Positions 10,059 to 23,655 of a stretch of DNA of 64,000 nucleotides are shown here, in pieces. A model generated the notes under the pieces. The model was not told where the DNA came from. It saw nothing but the letters and a program-made list of their open reading frames with translations, and did no database searches. A program made the translations under genes and the position numbers. The stretch lies in NCBI GenBank assembly GCA_014905825.1, contig JACGCN010000001.1, forward strand, positions 4,154,001 to 4,218,000, read 5' to 3'. Each line of letters opens with the position of its first letter. Position 1 is the first letter of the stretch. This stretch comes from Lyophyllum atratum (Eukaryota; Basidiomycota; Agaricomycetes; Agaricales; Lyophyllaceae).

Positions 10059-11146
10059 AGTCACCACAGGGCCCCTGCAAGTTGATCGGGGCCAGGAACG
10101 CGGCAGGCAGTCTTTTTGGAGCCGTGCGCGCCTAGACGCGCCTCCAGCGGACTGCCGAGGAATTCTTGTATTTGGGATCCTGAATTCGTCGGCGACTCGG
10201 AGAGAAAGCAAGGAATAAGATGATCATCATCGCCAGCGGCCAAAGCATGATCGAGCTTCGCAATGATCTTTTTCCACGGAAGGGCGCGATTAGCTTCGTA
10301 TCTTACATTTTCCGAGCTCGCCCTGTGTCACTGTGCCAGATATACGCCGTCGAACGGCGGTTCGCCATGGCGCCGGTCCCATACCCAAGAATTCGTCGTT
10401 CGTAATCTATTTTGGTGATGACGCCACATCATGAACCAGTTTCTCACATAGAGGGCACCCTCGCCATGATGGTGGGTGGTTCCAACTTTCAGTCCAATCA
10501 ATGGCTTGAGCGCTTGCGGGTGGCCGAGTTATCAAAGCTCAGCAGCTAGGCCGTCTGAGGTTGGTTTGGAACTAGGTCGAAGAGACAGAGATTTCTGAGA
10601 CTCAATGTGATTATTCGAGTTATAATGCGTCATTTAGCTTTCTCCGACAGGAAGATGACGAACTGGCATGCATGACTCGGACGGAGCATCTCCCGTTTGA
10701 AATGAGGTGGATCGTCCCACAGAGGTCTGGTTGGAGTGGTGATGATGCATGTTTTCTGTGTTGGATTCGGAGTTACGCGCAATTCGGGGTAATGTCGTCA
10801 ACAACTACGTACACCGCAGTGCTGCGTGTGATGCATGATGAACGGTAGTCGCTTAGTGGTTGCGTTTGTACTGCATTCCTGCCTCGTTTTACTGTTTCGC
10901 CGAGCTTCTAGGAGTAATATTGTGAACGGACGAAAGTTGCCGAAAACGGCAAGGTCCGGCGACTCAACGGCGAACCTCGTTTTGCTCTCAGTCAGACCTA
11001 CAAGCCGAGACAACGCTGCTCATCATCGGCCAGCTCGCTGCCCTCCCCCCCACCCGGCACCTCGCTGCCTCCCTCCCTCCTTTCCTCAGTCGACCCTGTC
11101 CTGAGTTCACAACACAAGTTCTGCTGGTACAAAACGCTCCTTCAAC
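10059..11146. other. intergenic region upstream of the chitin synthase gene
   Basis: About 1.1 kb. The last 100 bases before the chitin synthase ATG are C-rich (ccctcccccccacccgg, ccctccctcctttcctc), as in many fungal 5' leaders. A stretch at 10515-10575 (ggtggccgagtt...) resembles the start of a Leu or Ser tRNA but lacks a T-arm. No gene is supported. Confidence 0.45.
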
Positions 11147-14100
11147 ATGGATCATCGGGGTGACCAACGCCCTCCCCGTGCTGCTCGGCCAGCGAGCCAG
11201 CAACCTCAACAATCCAGATCACCCGCGCCATCCTACAATACCGCTGCCGCAAACAGACCTTCTGCATTCCTTCCAAACGATGGCTCCAGAGGCAATGTGT
11301 CCTTTCAGAACCTCGAGCGTGGCGACCGCCAAGGCCCACTTGATACCCCACGACAGCGCTCCATGCCAACTGCGTACCAGGGCCATCTCGCTTCTGGCGC
11401 TGACCCAGAGAGTGCAGACTACTTCGATCCCTCAAAGGTAGCCCGCAAGAAGAGCCTCGTCAGACCCGACCGTGAAAAAATCGAACCCGGCCATCGTCAA
11501 TGGCATTATCGAACTCATGTTGCACAGATGGAGGATGAGGGCCAGAGAATGGGTGTCATGCCTTCAAGTACGTTCTACTTGCCCATGTTCAACTTCCCCA
11601 CTGCATGGGGATTTTAATTTCATTTCTTACGCAGCGACCGGTAACTACCCTCAACGAGAAACTCTAAGACGAGGCAAGTCGCTCCTAGGTCGTGAAGAAG
11701 ATCAACACGAGTCGGGTCTAGCGCTGTTCAAGCGGAGTGCTACGCTCCGGCGAAAACGTGCTCCATCCGGTACGACCCCCATCCCCGGCGGGGTGTCTGA
11801 GGCGAAGCAGAAGAGGAGAGGATGTTATACCGGGCCAGGGCCAGGTGGGCCATGGATGACTTATTGCCTCATTGTCACCTGCCTGGTCCCCCCTGTCTTC
11901 ATGAAAGCTTGTGGTACGCCTCCCGACACAACCATCATCGTGTCACCTAACTAGCCCCTCTAGGTTTGCACACACCCGAACAACAACGGGCATGGCGAGA
12001 GAAAATGGGTCTCATCAGTCTCATCCTGATCCTCATGGCTGGCGTCGGCTTCCTGACGTTCGGCTTCACCGAAAGCGTGTGTGGCACACCCCCTAATCGC
12101 TTCCACGGGGGCGCCGTTGGTGATGGCTACATTGGCAACAGCTCTGTCGTCATCCATGGATACGACTACGACTTTTCGAAATTTAATCACCCGAAGACCA
12201 CCGCGGTTTTTAATGGCACCACGAATCCCGTACTCACAGGCAATTGGAACCTCGGTGGCAATGATGCCTCTTTCATGTTCCAAAACGTTAATCAGAAGTG
12301 CCTTGGCCTCATCGCCAAAGCTAATACTTCGAGCATAAGTGGATCCGGCAGTTTCCTGGACTGGTATTTCCCCTGTAACGTCTACAGTCAGACTGGCTCC
12401 CAGGGCGCCAACATATCCAATTACGAACAGAGTACCACCTGTCACGTAACTCCAAAGGCCAGGACGCAGTTCAGCACAATCAAACCTCAAGGACAGGTAT
12501 ATTACACCTGGGATGACGTGCACAATCCCAAACGCAACTTGGCCGTCTACGAGTCGTGAGTTCAAAACTTGTCTGTTTTTCGCCCTTGTCCGACGATTGG
12601 AAATAGCTCTGTCCTCGACTTACACCTCCTGACATGGCTCAGCGGAGCGCAAGTCAGGTACCCTAGTATCTTCAACGACATGAAGAATGCTAACGGGACA
12701 TACAACGGCAAAGACATTACCATGATGCTCCTTCGCACCGGCCAACAGGACATCGGGCACTGTCTGCAGGATATCATCACCATCGGGTTCATCGACACGA
12801 ACAGCATCGGCTGTGTGGCCTCCTCTGTTGTCCTCTACCTGTCGCTCATTTTCATCATCGGGGTCGTTGCCATCCGCTTCGTCATGGCCGTCATGTTCGC
12901 GTGGTTCTTCTCGTGGAGAATCGGTAACTTCCCTAGGGAGACGTATGAGCAGCGCATGCAGCGTTCCGCGGAGATCGAAAATTGGACCAACGACATCTAC
13001 CGTCCAGCGCCCAGCGAATACCGGCCGAATGTTAGCAAGAACGGTCTCGGCGCCAAGGCCAACAATCGCAAGACGTTCCTCCCGAGCCATTCGCGCTTCA
13101 CGCCGTCTGACAACATCCTCCTCAAGAACGGCCAACGGCCAACGACCGCGTACAGCATCATGGACTCGTCGTCCTCGACGAACTGGAAGCGTTCGACGAT
13201 GTATTCAAGCACAGGGAAAGCCGGCTCTAAAGTTACACCTCCGGAATCACGCAGCACAATGTCCCTTCCCGAGACGCCTTGTCCGTTCCCACTACAGAAT
13301 GTGGTGCCCCAGCCCCCGCATGACTACGAGCCGTTTAACTTCCCCCTTGCGCACACGATGTGCCTCGTCACGGCGTACTCCGAGTCCGTGGAGGGTCTGC
13401 GCACGACGCTCGACTCACTTGCGACGACGGACTACCCGAACAGCCACAAGCTCATTCTCGTTATCGCAGACGGCATGGTCACCGGTGCAGGCAACACTCT
13501 CACGACCCCCGAAATCGTTGTCGGCATGATGAAGGAGTTCGTTGTTGCCCCCCACGAGGTCGAGCCGCATTCGTACGTGGCCATCGCTGACGGGCACAAG
13601 AGGCACAACATGGCCAAGGTTTATGCTGGGTTCTACGACTACGACGACGCGACCGTTGAGCGCTCAAAGCAGCAGCGCGTCCCGATAGTGCTCGTGGCGA
13701 AGTGCGGTAACCCACTGGAAGCGAGTGACCCGAAACCTGGTAATCGCGGGAAGCGCGACAGCCAGATCGTGCTGATGTCGTTCTTGCAAAAGGTGATGTT
13801 TGACGAGAGGATGACGACGTTTGAGTATGAGTTCTTCAATGCGATATGGAGGGTGACGGGCGTGAGTCCGGATCGGTATGAGCTGATACTGTGTGTGGAT
13901 GCGGATACGAAGGTGTTCCCGGATTCGATGACGAGGATGGTTAGTTGTATGGTGCATGATGAGGAGATTATGGGCCTTTGCGGGGAGACGAAGATTGCGA
14001 ATAAGGCGGAGACGTTTGTTACTATGATGCAGGGTGTGTGGTCTCGGATTTTTTCTCTTCTTTTTCTTGACATGGCGTCTTTCCGTAGTCTTCGAGTACT

Positions 14101-15733
14101 ACATCTCGCACCACATGACCAAGGCCTTCGAGTCCATGTTCGGCGGCGTGACGTGTCTCCCTGGTTGTTTCAGCATGTACCGTGTCAAGGCCCCTAAAGG
14201 CGACACCGGCTATTGGGTCCCTATCCTCGCGAACCCGGATATTGTCGAACACTACTCTGAGAACGTCGTCGATACACTGCACAAGAAGAACTTGCTCCTA
14301 CTTGGAGAAGATCGATACCTCACTACGCTCCTCCTCAAGACCTTCCCCAAGCGCAAGAACATGTTCTGTCCACAGGCCGTCTGTAAGACCGTCGTGCCAG
14401 ATACCTTCCGCGTGCTACTCTCCCAGCGTCGGCGCTGGATCAACTCGACAATTCATAATCTTGCCGAGCTCGTCCTAGTCCGCGACCTTTGTGGTACATT
14501 CTGCTTCTCGATGCAGTTCGTCGTCGGCATGGAGCTTGCGGGTACCCTCGTTCTCCCCGCCGCCATCGCCTTCACCCTGTACCTCATCATCTCCTCCATC
14601 ATCCCCGGGGGAGCCAATACCACCATCCCGCTCATCCTGCTCGCCTTCGTGCTCGGTCTCCCAGGTCTTCTCATTGTCGTGACTTCGCGCAAGCTTGCAT
14701 ACGTCGGGTGGATGGTTGTGTATCTCATTTCGCTTCCGATTTGGAATGGTATTCTGCCTGCGTATGCGTTTTGGCACTTTGACGACTTCTCGTGGGGTCA
14801 GACGCGTAAGGTCGATGGGGCGGATAAGGCGGAGACGGGTGATAAGGAGGGAGAGTTTGATTCGACGCATATTGTCATGAAGCGCTGGGCAGAGTTTGAG
14901 CGCGATCGTAGGTGGAAGAGTGGTACGCAGTCGAGGGACTCGGCCTACTATGACAAAAAGTAGGTTCCACCACGATGTTATGGTCTCTTTCAGTGCTGAT
15001 TTCTGGTTTTCTTTGCAGGACCGAAAGCAACCGCTACTCGACCGCCTCCAACTCAGATATGACACATCCCATCAACTCTGGTGGATTCACCGACAACAGC
15101 ACCATTGACACGAGCTTCAACACTCAACGACAACGCTACGACTCCCACTCCAATACCCTTCTTATGCTTCCCGCCCCGCTCGCTGTAAACCGGCCGGGAA
15201 TGTCCTCTTCGTCCACCGTCGGTATGTCCCGTTCGAGCGAAGATGCCTACGTCTCCGACTCCGGCTCCAACCCATACCAGCGGCTGATCCCCAGCCCGCA
15301 CTCCGCAGATCACGATTCCTCTGAGTCCTCAGGTACCATCGCGACACCGACCCAGCGCCTAATCTCCCCCACCTCCAATGCAGACTTCCCCAGGATTCAA
15401 CAGATGTCCCCAGACCCGCATAATCCCTTCCGCCCAGTTGTGACGTCGCCTGTATCCTATGATGACCCGTCACAGCCCTACAGTCCCGACTATAGCGAGG
15501 ATAGCGGTCCGAACGCTAATCGCATGTCGTCGGGCCGCGGTGTGCGTCTGACGGACAGTGGACCTGTACCTGGCCCTGAGGGCGTGCGCAGGGTGTCGAG
15601 GCCCACCGGGAGAAGACCTACATCGCAGGCGCCTCAAGCCACGAATCCGAATCGATATTCGAGGAATTCGACGGCGTTTACTTTGCCGCCTGGCGCGGCA
15701 CCGCCGCAGCCTGGGTGGGGCGGTGCCTCATAG
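11147..15733 (+). CDS. CHS3: class IV chitin synthase (Chs3 type)
   Basis: Six exons (11147-11567, 11635-11913, 11964-12555, 12607-14033, 14089-14959, 15019-15733) give 1,434 residues. This membrane enzyme extends chitin from UDP-GlcNAc at the cell surface. Order of parts: a disordered N-tail; two N-terminal membrane helices (about residues 200-260); a lumenal cytochrome b5-like region with [13 protein letters not shown]; a third helix ([20 protein letters not shown]); the GT2 catalytic domain; C-terminal helices; and a long Ser/Pro-rich tail. Catalytic signatures are [21 protein letters not shown] and [12 protein letters not shown]. There is no myosin motor, and the cytochrome b5-like region points to class IV. 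The 290-residue disordered tail is longer than in yeast Chs3. All key residues are present and I see no break. Confidence 0.96.
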
Positions 15734-17391
15734 AGATGATCAAAAGCGAGCAACATCTTGATTTGGATGATTGGAGACCGACAAGACATTCACGCCATGC
15801 TACCACGACCCATATCCCGCAACCCGTCACCCACGCAAACCCATATCCAATATCCGTATATCATCACAGCACATGGACTATTATGATCTTTCCGTCGCCC
15901 TACACGCCTATTATCTTTCCTTGTCCTTCGTGTGCTTGTCCTTGTTTTCTATATTGACCTTTTTTTAATCATCAGGACTACTCTCGTTGCCTTGTTTTCT
16001 ACTTACTGTCTCCCCTTCCTCTCCTCCTCTACGACCGCTCCACATACCACACCCACGACTCCGGATGCCTGTTTCTTCCAGACGCTTATGTGCAGTCTGT
16101 GACCTTGACCCGGCTTTGCGTTTGTTCATTTACGATACCTGTTCGTGACATTCTCGAGATCCGCACCCCACGCACCCGGTATCCTATCCAGCTCGATAAT
16201 GCATTGCTTTTGGAGGAAGAGGACGGTGTGCGCAGTGATGCATTGGGAGGACTACTTACTTCCATTAAGCATAGCTAGATCAGCAAAGGTATGATGTGGA
16301 CTTCAAGGTATACTTGTGAGGAAACTTGGGCCGAACCTGCCCAAGAATGACTAGTTCGCGTGCTCGATCTGAAATAAACCTCAACAGACGCGTTAGGTGT
16401 GGCGTTAGTTCGTTGTGAAAAGGCCCCTGTGTCGTCTTTCTCGCAAATGGTAGTATGTATGGTGTGCTTTACTTGGGTCTCGCTCCATAATCATTCTTAA
16501 GATATCAGCGGACAAACTGGGACCTCTGGATCATTTTCATCCTTCTCAGGATGGAAGGCGAATGCGCCCAGCACTTTCGACAAATTTGAAATGCCAAAAT
16601 GCATCCGAACCGGAGAAAGGATAGCCTCGATGAAGCTCGATGAGTGTGCCTCCGGGGCCTGGAACCTAGGCACCGCCGACGCAGGGGTCAAAATGCCGAG
16701 GCTGCAAGCCTGCATTTGCGACGGCATACCTCGAGGCTTGGACGTGCCGATGAAACATTGAATCAGCTTGTCAAAGGTGGCGGTGATTAGACCACAATTG
16801 TTGTGCTTGTAGTGATTTTCTTATGCATAAATGGAAGATACTCCCTTCATTCATTTATGCTGTCAGCGGCCCGTAGGCGCCTCTATGGGTCTCAGGAGCA
16901 GTGATGTCAGCGGATATATGGAGGTATTTTTTGCTTGGCCGACAGCGGAACGTCGATGAGATCATTTTCAGACGGGGCGGCTACAGATGGCGCGCATCGT
17001 CGCCATCGACGAGGGACCACGGTGCAGGTCGTCCTTGTCCTGGGTTTCGAGGAGATAATGCATGCAGTTCATCAGCATTTGCAGCAGCGATGGAACGTAC
17101 AGGGTTGGGGAGCCGACCATGGCAGATGCACGTTGTAGTCTAACACGTGTAAAGCAACCTAAACAGTTGAGCCGCCAAGCCAGACTTTCAGGTCTGACGC
17201 TGTCAAACTTTTTCATTTTCATCTTCTCGTTGCGTCCGACGACGACGACGACGATACCTGATTCCCAGGTAGTCGCTGCCCGTGGCTGCCCACTGATTTC
17301 ACACTTCTTTCGCTGTGTAACAGCTCCATTCTAGGTTGCCGCGCAATCAAATAATCATACCCACGGTCTCTAGGGCCCGTCTCGACCCCCC
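15734..17391. other. intergenic region, 1.66 kb
   Basis: Contains the chitin synthase 3' UTR (T- and C-rich, 15,870-16,040) and the promoter of the next gene. Minus-strand open frame 16497-16727 has a protein-like composition but no partner exons. Nothing firm is seen. A gacgacgacgacgac run lies near 17236-17250. Confidence 0.45.
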
Positions 17392-20300
17392 ATGCCCTCA
17401 TTGGCAGGACTCTTTGGGAGGAAGAACAAGTCTTCCACGAAGCAAAGGGCGAACAGCAATGAGACAGACTCTGCGCTATCGTCACCGACGACGGACTACG
17501 TGACTACAGACCGATCCATACCCTCGAGTCCCAATGGAAGGAGCACACTGCACCCTGATAATGCACGGGGTGCTCCAACAACGTCGAGCGTATATCCTAG
17601 CCTCGCTACATCCTCTAGCAAGCTTCGGCTACCTTTTTCCCGTAAAAAGGCCTCAGCCGCAGCTTCTACCACATCTGTGGTTACGACATTCAGTGCCTCT
17701 CAAGACTCTCATTTCGGAACCCCGCCCCGTCCTTCATACCTTACCCCGCGAAACAGCACCAGTGCCGCGTCCGACAGCGACGTTGACTCCCGCAGACTCC
17801 GTCCACCACCGTCCAAGTCCGCCATCTTTGCCGCGTACGGTGATCCTCACAGTGCCTTGTCCACGCGCTCGCTGCCAAGCGAACACTCACCACTCACCAT
17901 CACCACCTCAAACAGCTCAGCCCCTATACCGCCACCAGTGCCTCCAAAGAAACCAGGCTTCTTCCACTGGTCCAAGTCAACCCCCGCCACCCCCCCACAG
18001 ACCACCTACCATAATCCTAATATCAGCGCAAGCCCACCGCAACTGTCACCCACCACACCCACGTCTGACCTTAATGCCTCCTTCAACCTCAAATCTTTCC
18101 GCCATGTAGCCCCTCCATCCACCGGTCCGTCCACCGGTCCATCACCCAATGCATCCAACCTGTCTCTCCCCCCCATGATCCCACGTCCAAGGGGCGCAAG
18201 TGTTGCCTCAGAATCCTCTCAACGGATATCTGTGGCGGCGTTCAGGGAAGCGCAAGCCCGCCGCAGCACTGCCGGCTCACCTGTCCCCTCTAATCGCGCG
18301 CCAAGCCCTGGGCCCCTATCACAAACCTATAGCTCGCGCTCACACCAGCACCAAACCTCTTCAGCCCCTGCGGTGCCGCACAAGAACCAGCAGCAGCAGC
18401 ACCAGAAGATTCATCACAAGAGGTTATCAGGCCTTGCGAATACCTCAGCCTCCGACTCGGATGAAACAGAGTCCTCGGACGAGGAGGAGGTAGATTCAGA
18501 CGTGTCACCTCCGAGAGGGGGGATCATAACGCGGAAGCGCACGGTCACGAAGAGGCCCGCGACGGACTCACCCACGATCAAAGGCCGCGCAACCAAGTCC
18601 GAGATGGGGCATGGCTCGTTTGCCCATGGTGGGACGAGAAGTGCTTTCAACCCTGGCCCGAGATCGCAGTCGAGCCATATTTTGATGGCTCAATATTCTG
18701 GTCAGAGCAATGGGCAACAGGTCGAACAGGTGCAGGAAGGGTCGCGCTCGCAGTCGAGTCTTGGGTTCAATTTGGGTAGCAGGCCCCGTGCGAGCGCATC
18801 GACGAGTGCGCTCGCCCCTTCGGCAGCTGCGAAGAGGGCGAGCATCATTGCAACCGCTAATGCGATTCCACGTACGTATCCTATTACTCTTTGGTTTATA
18901 CATGCGCTCATATATCTTTCCTGGATCTATAGTGCCTAATGCTAACGGGAAGCACCACACCCGCGCCTCATCCGCACATTCTATCTCCGCATCTGTTCCT
19001 ATTCCTGCCCCCGAGCCTATACACTCAGCACACAGCCGCCGCCCAGCCGCTTTCTCCAGCACGTCCCACTCAGACTCAGACTCGGACTCGGATGACGCGC
19101 CCCTCGCCACCCTCCTCCCACCACGCCGCCCCGGCAGCGCGCTCTCCTCTACCTCCAATTCGAGCCTTCGTGGTGGCCCTGGACGCCCCGCACCCAAACC
19201 CCTCATCGACATCAACCAGCTCACTAACAACCGCCCGAAGCCTGCAAAGGGTAACAGTACAGATGTGGACGCGTTCACACCTGGCGCGACGCTCCTTGGA
19301 CGTGGGATGACCACGAGCCCTCCACCTGTCTCGCCTGTTATGACGAGCGTGAGCCCGCCAACGCGTTTCGTGAGTCCGCCGTCGTCGCCGACTAGGGAGG
19401 CGAAGCATTTTGTGAGCCCGGGATCGGGGCCTCAACAGCAGCAGTTGAGATCGAGTGCGGGTGCGCCGATGAGGAGGGATACGAGTCCTGGTGGGGAGGA
19501 TGGCGCGTCGCAGAGGAGGGGAAGGGACGGGTTGGGAGAGAGATTGACGAGGGTTGTGCAGTTGAGGGCTGGATCGGGTTCTGGGTCTGGGTCAGGATCG
19601 AGTATTGGGTCTGGGTCGGTAATGTCTGGGTTTAGTGGGGGAGCCAATGGCAGTCAGAGCCCGCCGATGAAAGCTACCCCCGCACCTGCCCCAAAGAAAA
19701 CGAAATCTACACCCCAACCTCCTGCTCCGACAATGAATCCTAGTCCACCCGACGACGACCTCGCAGCCCTGCTGGGTGCGGGCATCCACCTCATCCGCCG
19801 CACGGGCGACTCAGCCTCAGAGGAATCTGAATCCGAGAAATCCGAATCAGACAGCGAGAGTGAAGACGACAATGACGGGTACACGAAGGTCAAGAAGGAG
19901 CCAGAACCCATTGCGCCTATACCGATTAAACAGCGAGCGCCACCACCGGCCTTCAGCGTCACCTCTAGGCCGCCGATGACTAGGTCTCCAGGCGAAGGCG
20001 GGGACCGGACCAGTGTTGCATCGACGCTTGCGCTGCAGGGGGTGAGGCAGCGCAGCAGTACGCTTGTTCCGTCGTCATCATCATCGGCTGCTTCTACACC
20101 CAAGACGAGCGGGAAGCCTGGGATATTGTCAAGTGCGAACGTGAAGAGGGATGGCAAGACACCTACATCCGTCGCTCCTCCAGCTCCTGTTGCCCCGGCG
20201 CCGAGACAGCGTAGCAGCACGCTGCTCCCGAACTCGATTTCATCGTCCGCTGTTTCACCCGGTATTGGGAAAGGGACGAGCGTGGTGGCGATGCCCACCC

Positions 20301-21645
20301 GGCCGTTCGCTGCCGTGCGCCGGGATAGCCCTGCGAGCTCGACGGGCGACTCGAGTAGTGGGCGTGCGCCGTTTACGCCGAAGGATGGTAGCGACCTTGG
20401 GGTTGGGTCTGGGTCTGGATCTGGGTATACGGGTGCGACGGAAGGGACGAGTGTGAGTGGTGGGTGGAGTGGTGGTGTGAGTGGGTTGATGGTGAAGGGG
20501 AAACATATTAAACGCCGGAGCGTGAGCTTTGAGGAGGACTTCAGGGAAGTGACCAAGGGCTCAGGCAAAGGTGGGAAGGAGGGGGAGACGCCTGGAGAGG
20601 GTGAGGAGAGGAGGAGAGAGAGGAGGAGGAGTGAGGCGAAGGCTGCGATTGAGGTAAGTTTTTTCCGCCCCTTGTTTCGATTCGACTGACTGATGGGTGG
20701 ATGGGCCAACAGCTGGGAAACGTCATCAACGGGCGCGGACCTGTCGTAGATGACGACGACGATGACTTGCCGATCAATCAGACACTGGGCGGTGGCGCGC
20801 GGATGTCCACGATCAACCCAATGATGGCGATGGGCGGCGTCGGGGGCGTGCCCATGGGATTCGGGCAGGCCATGTCTCCAGGCTGGAACGGCATGAACAC
20901 GAATATGCCCATGAACGGGATGAACATGAACATGAACATGATGGGCCAAAACCCCGGCATGCTCGCGCCAGGCCAGTTCATGCCCCAAGGCGCGGATCCA
21001 AACTTTGTTGCGGCACATCAGCAGGCGATGATGTTTGCGAAGCAGGCGTACCAGATGGCGGTGGCGCAGCAGGCCATGGCGGTGGCAGGTGACGAGTGGG
21101 AGCGCGGATCGAACGTTGGCGGGTTTGGTGGAGGAGGGAGCGTCTATGGTGGGGGAGGTGGAAGTGTGTATGGTGGAGCAAGCCCGTCGATCGTGGGCTC
21201 GCCGTACGGGATCAGTCCAATGATGAACATGGGGATGGGGATGGGGATGCAGAGTCCGAACAACGCGTGGTCGACCAATTCTGTCGTCTATCCGGGCCCG
21301 GCAAGGTCTATGTATGGGGGGATCAGTGGGGCACGGAGCGATTATGGGGGCGGGGGAGGTGCAGGAGGTGGGCAGTGGAATGCGTCGAAGAGCAGCTATG
21401 GAGAGTCTTTTGGCCCGTCATCGAATCGGAATAGCAGGGTTGATGCAGGCCAGGGACGCCCGGTGTATGGGCAACGGGATTCGGGCTACTTCCCGCCCGT
21501 GCCTCCCATCCCGCAACAGACTAGCGCGTCTTCTGGGCGTGGGGGACCAACGGCTCCTAGGTCCAGGACTGCGAGTCAGCCTGCGAGCCCGAGCCGTGCC
21601 GTCCGCAGGGCACCTCCACCGTCGAGCTGGAAGCCTGGCGTGTAG
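17392..21645 (+). CDS. very large low-complexity Ser/Pro-rich protein, function unknown
   Basis: Three exons (17392-18871, 18933-20653, 20713-21645) encode 1,377 residues in a closed frame. The opening residues MPSLAGLFGRKNKSSTK resemble those of several basidiomycete disordered proteins. The rest is mostly Ser, Pro, Thr and Gly, with acidic serine blocks (SDSDSDSDD, ESESEKSESDSESEDD) and GSGSGS runs. One more ordered stretch spans the second intron: KRRSVSFEEDFREV, then RRRSEAKAAIELGNVINGRG, then seven Asp. The last 300 residues are rich in Met, Asn, Gly and Gln (MNMNMNMMGQ, GGGGSVYGG), as in prion-like domains. No enzyme domain is visible. A scaffold or signalling substrate role would be a guess. 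Confidence 0.75.
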
Positions 21646-22284
21646 TGGACACACTCAACACTCGTTTCCCCCTTTTTTGTTTTGTTTTGGTTCCATTATT
21701 TATCACAGTCTCTCATTCTGTCTCTCACTCTGTCGCAGCGCTTTCTTTCTTACACTCTTTCAGTCCGATCACAGAACCAGCTGAACACACGATGCATAGA
21801 CATTTCTACAGTATCTTCTTTCGCACCACACTCCCTTCTCGCTGCACAAAAACATTATTTTATCCAGCATTTTTGGTCATTCGTACATCTAATCATTCCC
21901 CTCACTGTATTTCTGCATACTCACGCGCGATACCTTTCTCGCTTTCACGTAGCTTACACGTATACCGTCATTACGCCTCCTGAATTCAAAGAATCGTCAC
22001 AACGATCGACACATTTTCTTGGTGGTGAATTTATGCGCTTGTATTCTCCATGACTTTTCGAGCTCTACGATATCGGGCGATCGAGGATGATCGACAGATC
22101 ACAGCAGATCACCCTGATCAACTTAAAATTGCATTTTCAAATCATTTTCTTCCGCGACCAGTTTTCCGCTTCATCGAAGAACCATGCTTGCCCTGTATCC
22201 CGGACTCTCATACTAATAGGCACTGGGTGCCAATACCAGTCTTTTCCTCCGCTTCCCCCGCGTCCCTGTGAGGTTTCGTAACAG
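21646..22284. other. intergenic region upstream of the F-box gene
   Basis: About 640 bases, strongly T- and C-rich from 21,660 to 21,990, consistent with a 3' UTR and a promoter. The overlapping open frames 21645-22053 have a Phe/Ser/His-rich composition that only reflects this base bias. Confidence 0.5.
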
Positions 22285-23655
22285 ATGGCCGCTGCTCATG
22301 CCAGTGGTACTGTTTCTCTCTCGACTCTTCCTACGGAACTTTTGGTGGTAATCGCCGAGCTTTTGGATATACCGGACCTTTTGTCTCTTTCTCAAACCTC
22401 AAGAAATACATCAAATGTCGCGACACAGTTCTTGTATAGAAGGATCAAGCTCACTGCAGCGAAAAGCGCCATCCAATGCTTTCGAACAATCATAGCCCGC
22501 CCACACGCAGCTTTGGCTGTCAGATACCTGGAACTGTAAATATCCACCATATTTTTTCTACAAGTCATTTCAAGGTACGACTAACTACTCGTCCCACAGT
22601 CGATTTCCGTACATGGATTTTTTCTCCAGCTTTTTCAGGCTTGCAGCCGCAGCCATCCGTTGCACCACGCTAGTCTGCCATTTAGATCTTTCGCGGGCCA
22701 GTCCCATTCTCCAATACCTGCATGACATACCACTGGAGCATTTGACCGAATGTGTGATGCCCTATTCGCCTGACATGTTCTTCTTCCTGCATCGCCACGA
22801 GAATATCACCTGGCTCACTCTTCAACCCGACATATACACCGTCGAGAACGGGCACAGGGGGATCAGGGTGCCGGCGATCCGTCTCCTCAAAACCGAGTCG
22901 CTCTTCACGATGAGCTCCATGGTGCAACTCCTGGGTCCCCTTCCCTCCCTCCAGGAGGCAAGCATATACTGGGATAGCGAAGGCAATGCTGACATCATTA
23001 CGCCGCTATTATCGTCGCCGAACCTTCAGATGATATCCAACACGACGCCGGTCACGAACCTCGGTCTTATCACGGCTCTCGCTACCCATTGCCACAACGT
23101 CGGCGAACTGTACTTCCGCTTGGATTCGCCATATCCAGCATACGAGGACGAGACTGATGTATTCACCACCCTTCTTAGTTATCCATCGATTTCATACTGA
23201 ATTATCTCCCAGGCGTTCTTAGAGGGCCTAGAGCGGTCCCTTGGCGCATTTCGAGCTCTAACTCATATACGAATCAAGTCGTCGGGAGCCCAGACGCCAC
23301 GAGACCCCCTGTCGAGCTTCGAGGAAATAGGCGACGAATTCGACATGGTCACTCGGTGGGGGCAACTCTGCCCGAAGCTCCAGAGTTGCAGCCTCATAAG
23401 TAAGTCGCACCGTTTGCCACACTCTCGATTCCAAACTGACTGGTGTTCCCGCCTTTTTCCTCGTATCATTGCTGGTTCTCTCAAGTTTGTGGATGGGGTC
23501 GAATGGAAGAAAATTATTGGATCCCGCTTGGCTACCGTAAAGCGGCAGAATGGTTGGGCTGGGCTCTTGCGGCCGGCAAGTACGCGTCGCTGGATCCCGA
23601 GGACGTACTTCTCCTGCAGATGCGCTCCCGGGGAACGCTGTTCATAGATACGTAA
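22285..23655 (+). CDS. F-box domain protein
   Basis: Four exons (22285-22535, 22600-23158, 23213-23399, 23486-23655) give 388 residues. The F-box is at residues 11-55: LSTLPTELLVVIAELLDIPD, then LLSLSQTSRNTSNVATQFLY. It would bind Skp1 in an SCF ubiquitin ligase. The rest has a leucine-rich, beta/alpha-like pattern (WLTLQPDIYTV, LPSLQEASIYWD, LITALATHCHNVGELYFRL) typical of basidiomycete F-box proteins, a large family whose substrates are mostly unknown. An in-frame TGA at 23198 is removed by a 54-nt intron (23159-23212), so the gene is not broken. The last intron (86 nt) is the least certain. Confidence 0.8.

Noticed and set aside
10515..10580. tRNA-Leu/Ser-like start (gcgggtggccgagtt...)
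   Set aside because: No T-arm (GGTTCRANNCC) or closing acceptor strand follows within 100 bases, so it is chance or a remnant.
18720..18950. Frame switch in the disordered gene near 18,870 taken as a frameshift
   Set aside because: A 61-nt GT-AG intron (18872-18932) joins the two frames in phase.
19654..21018. 454-codon minus-strand ORF
   Set aside because: Antisense to the large disordered gene; its Pro/Ser/Val composition mirrors the coding strand and lacks any domain.
23198..23200. Premature stop in the F-box gene
   Set aside because: It lies inside a 54-nt phase-0 intron (23159-23212) with normal GT and CAG ends.
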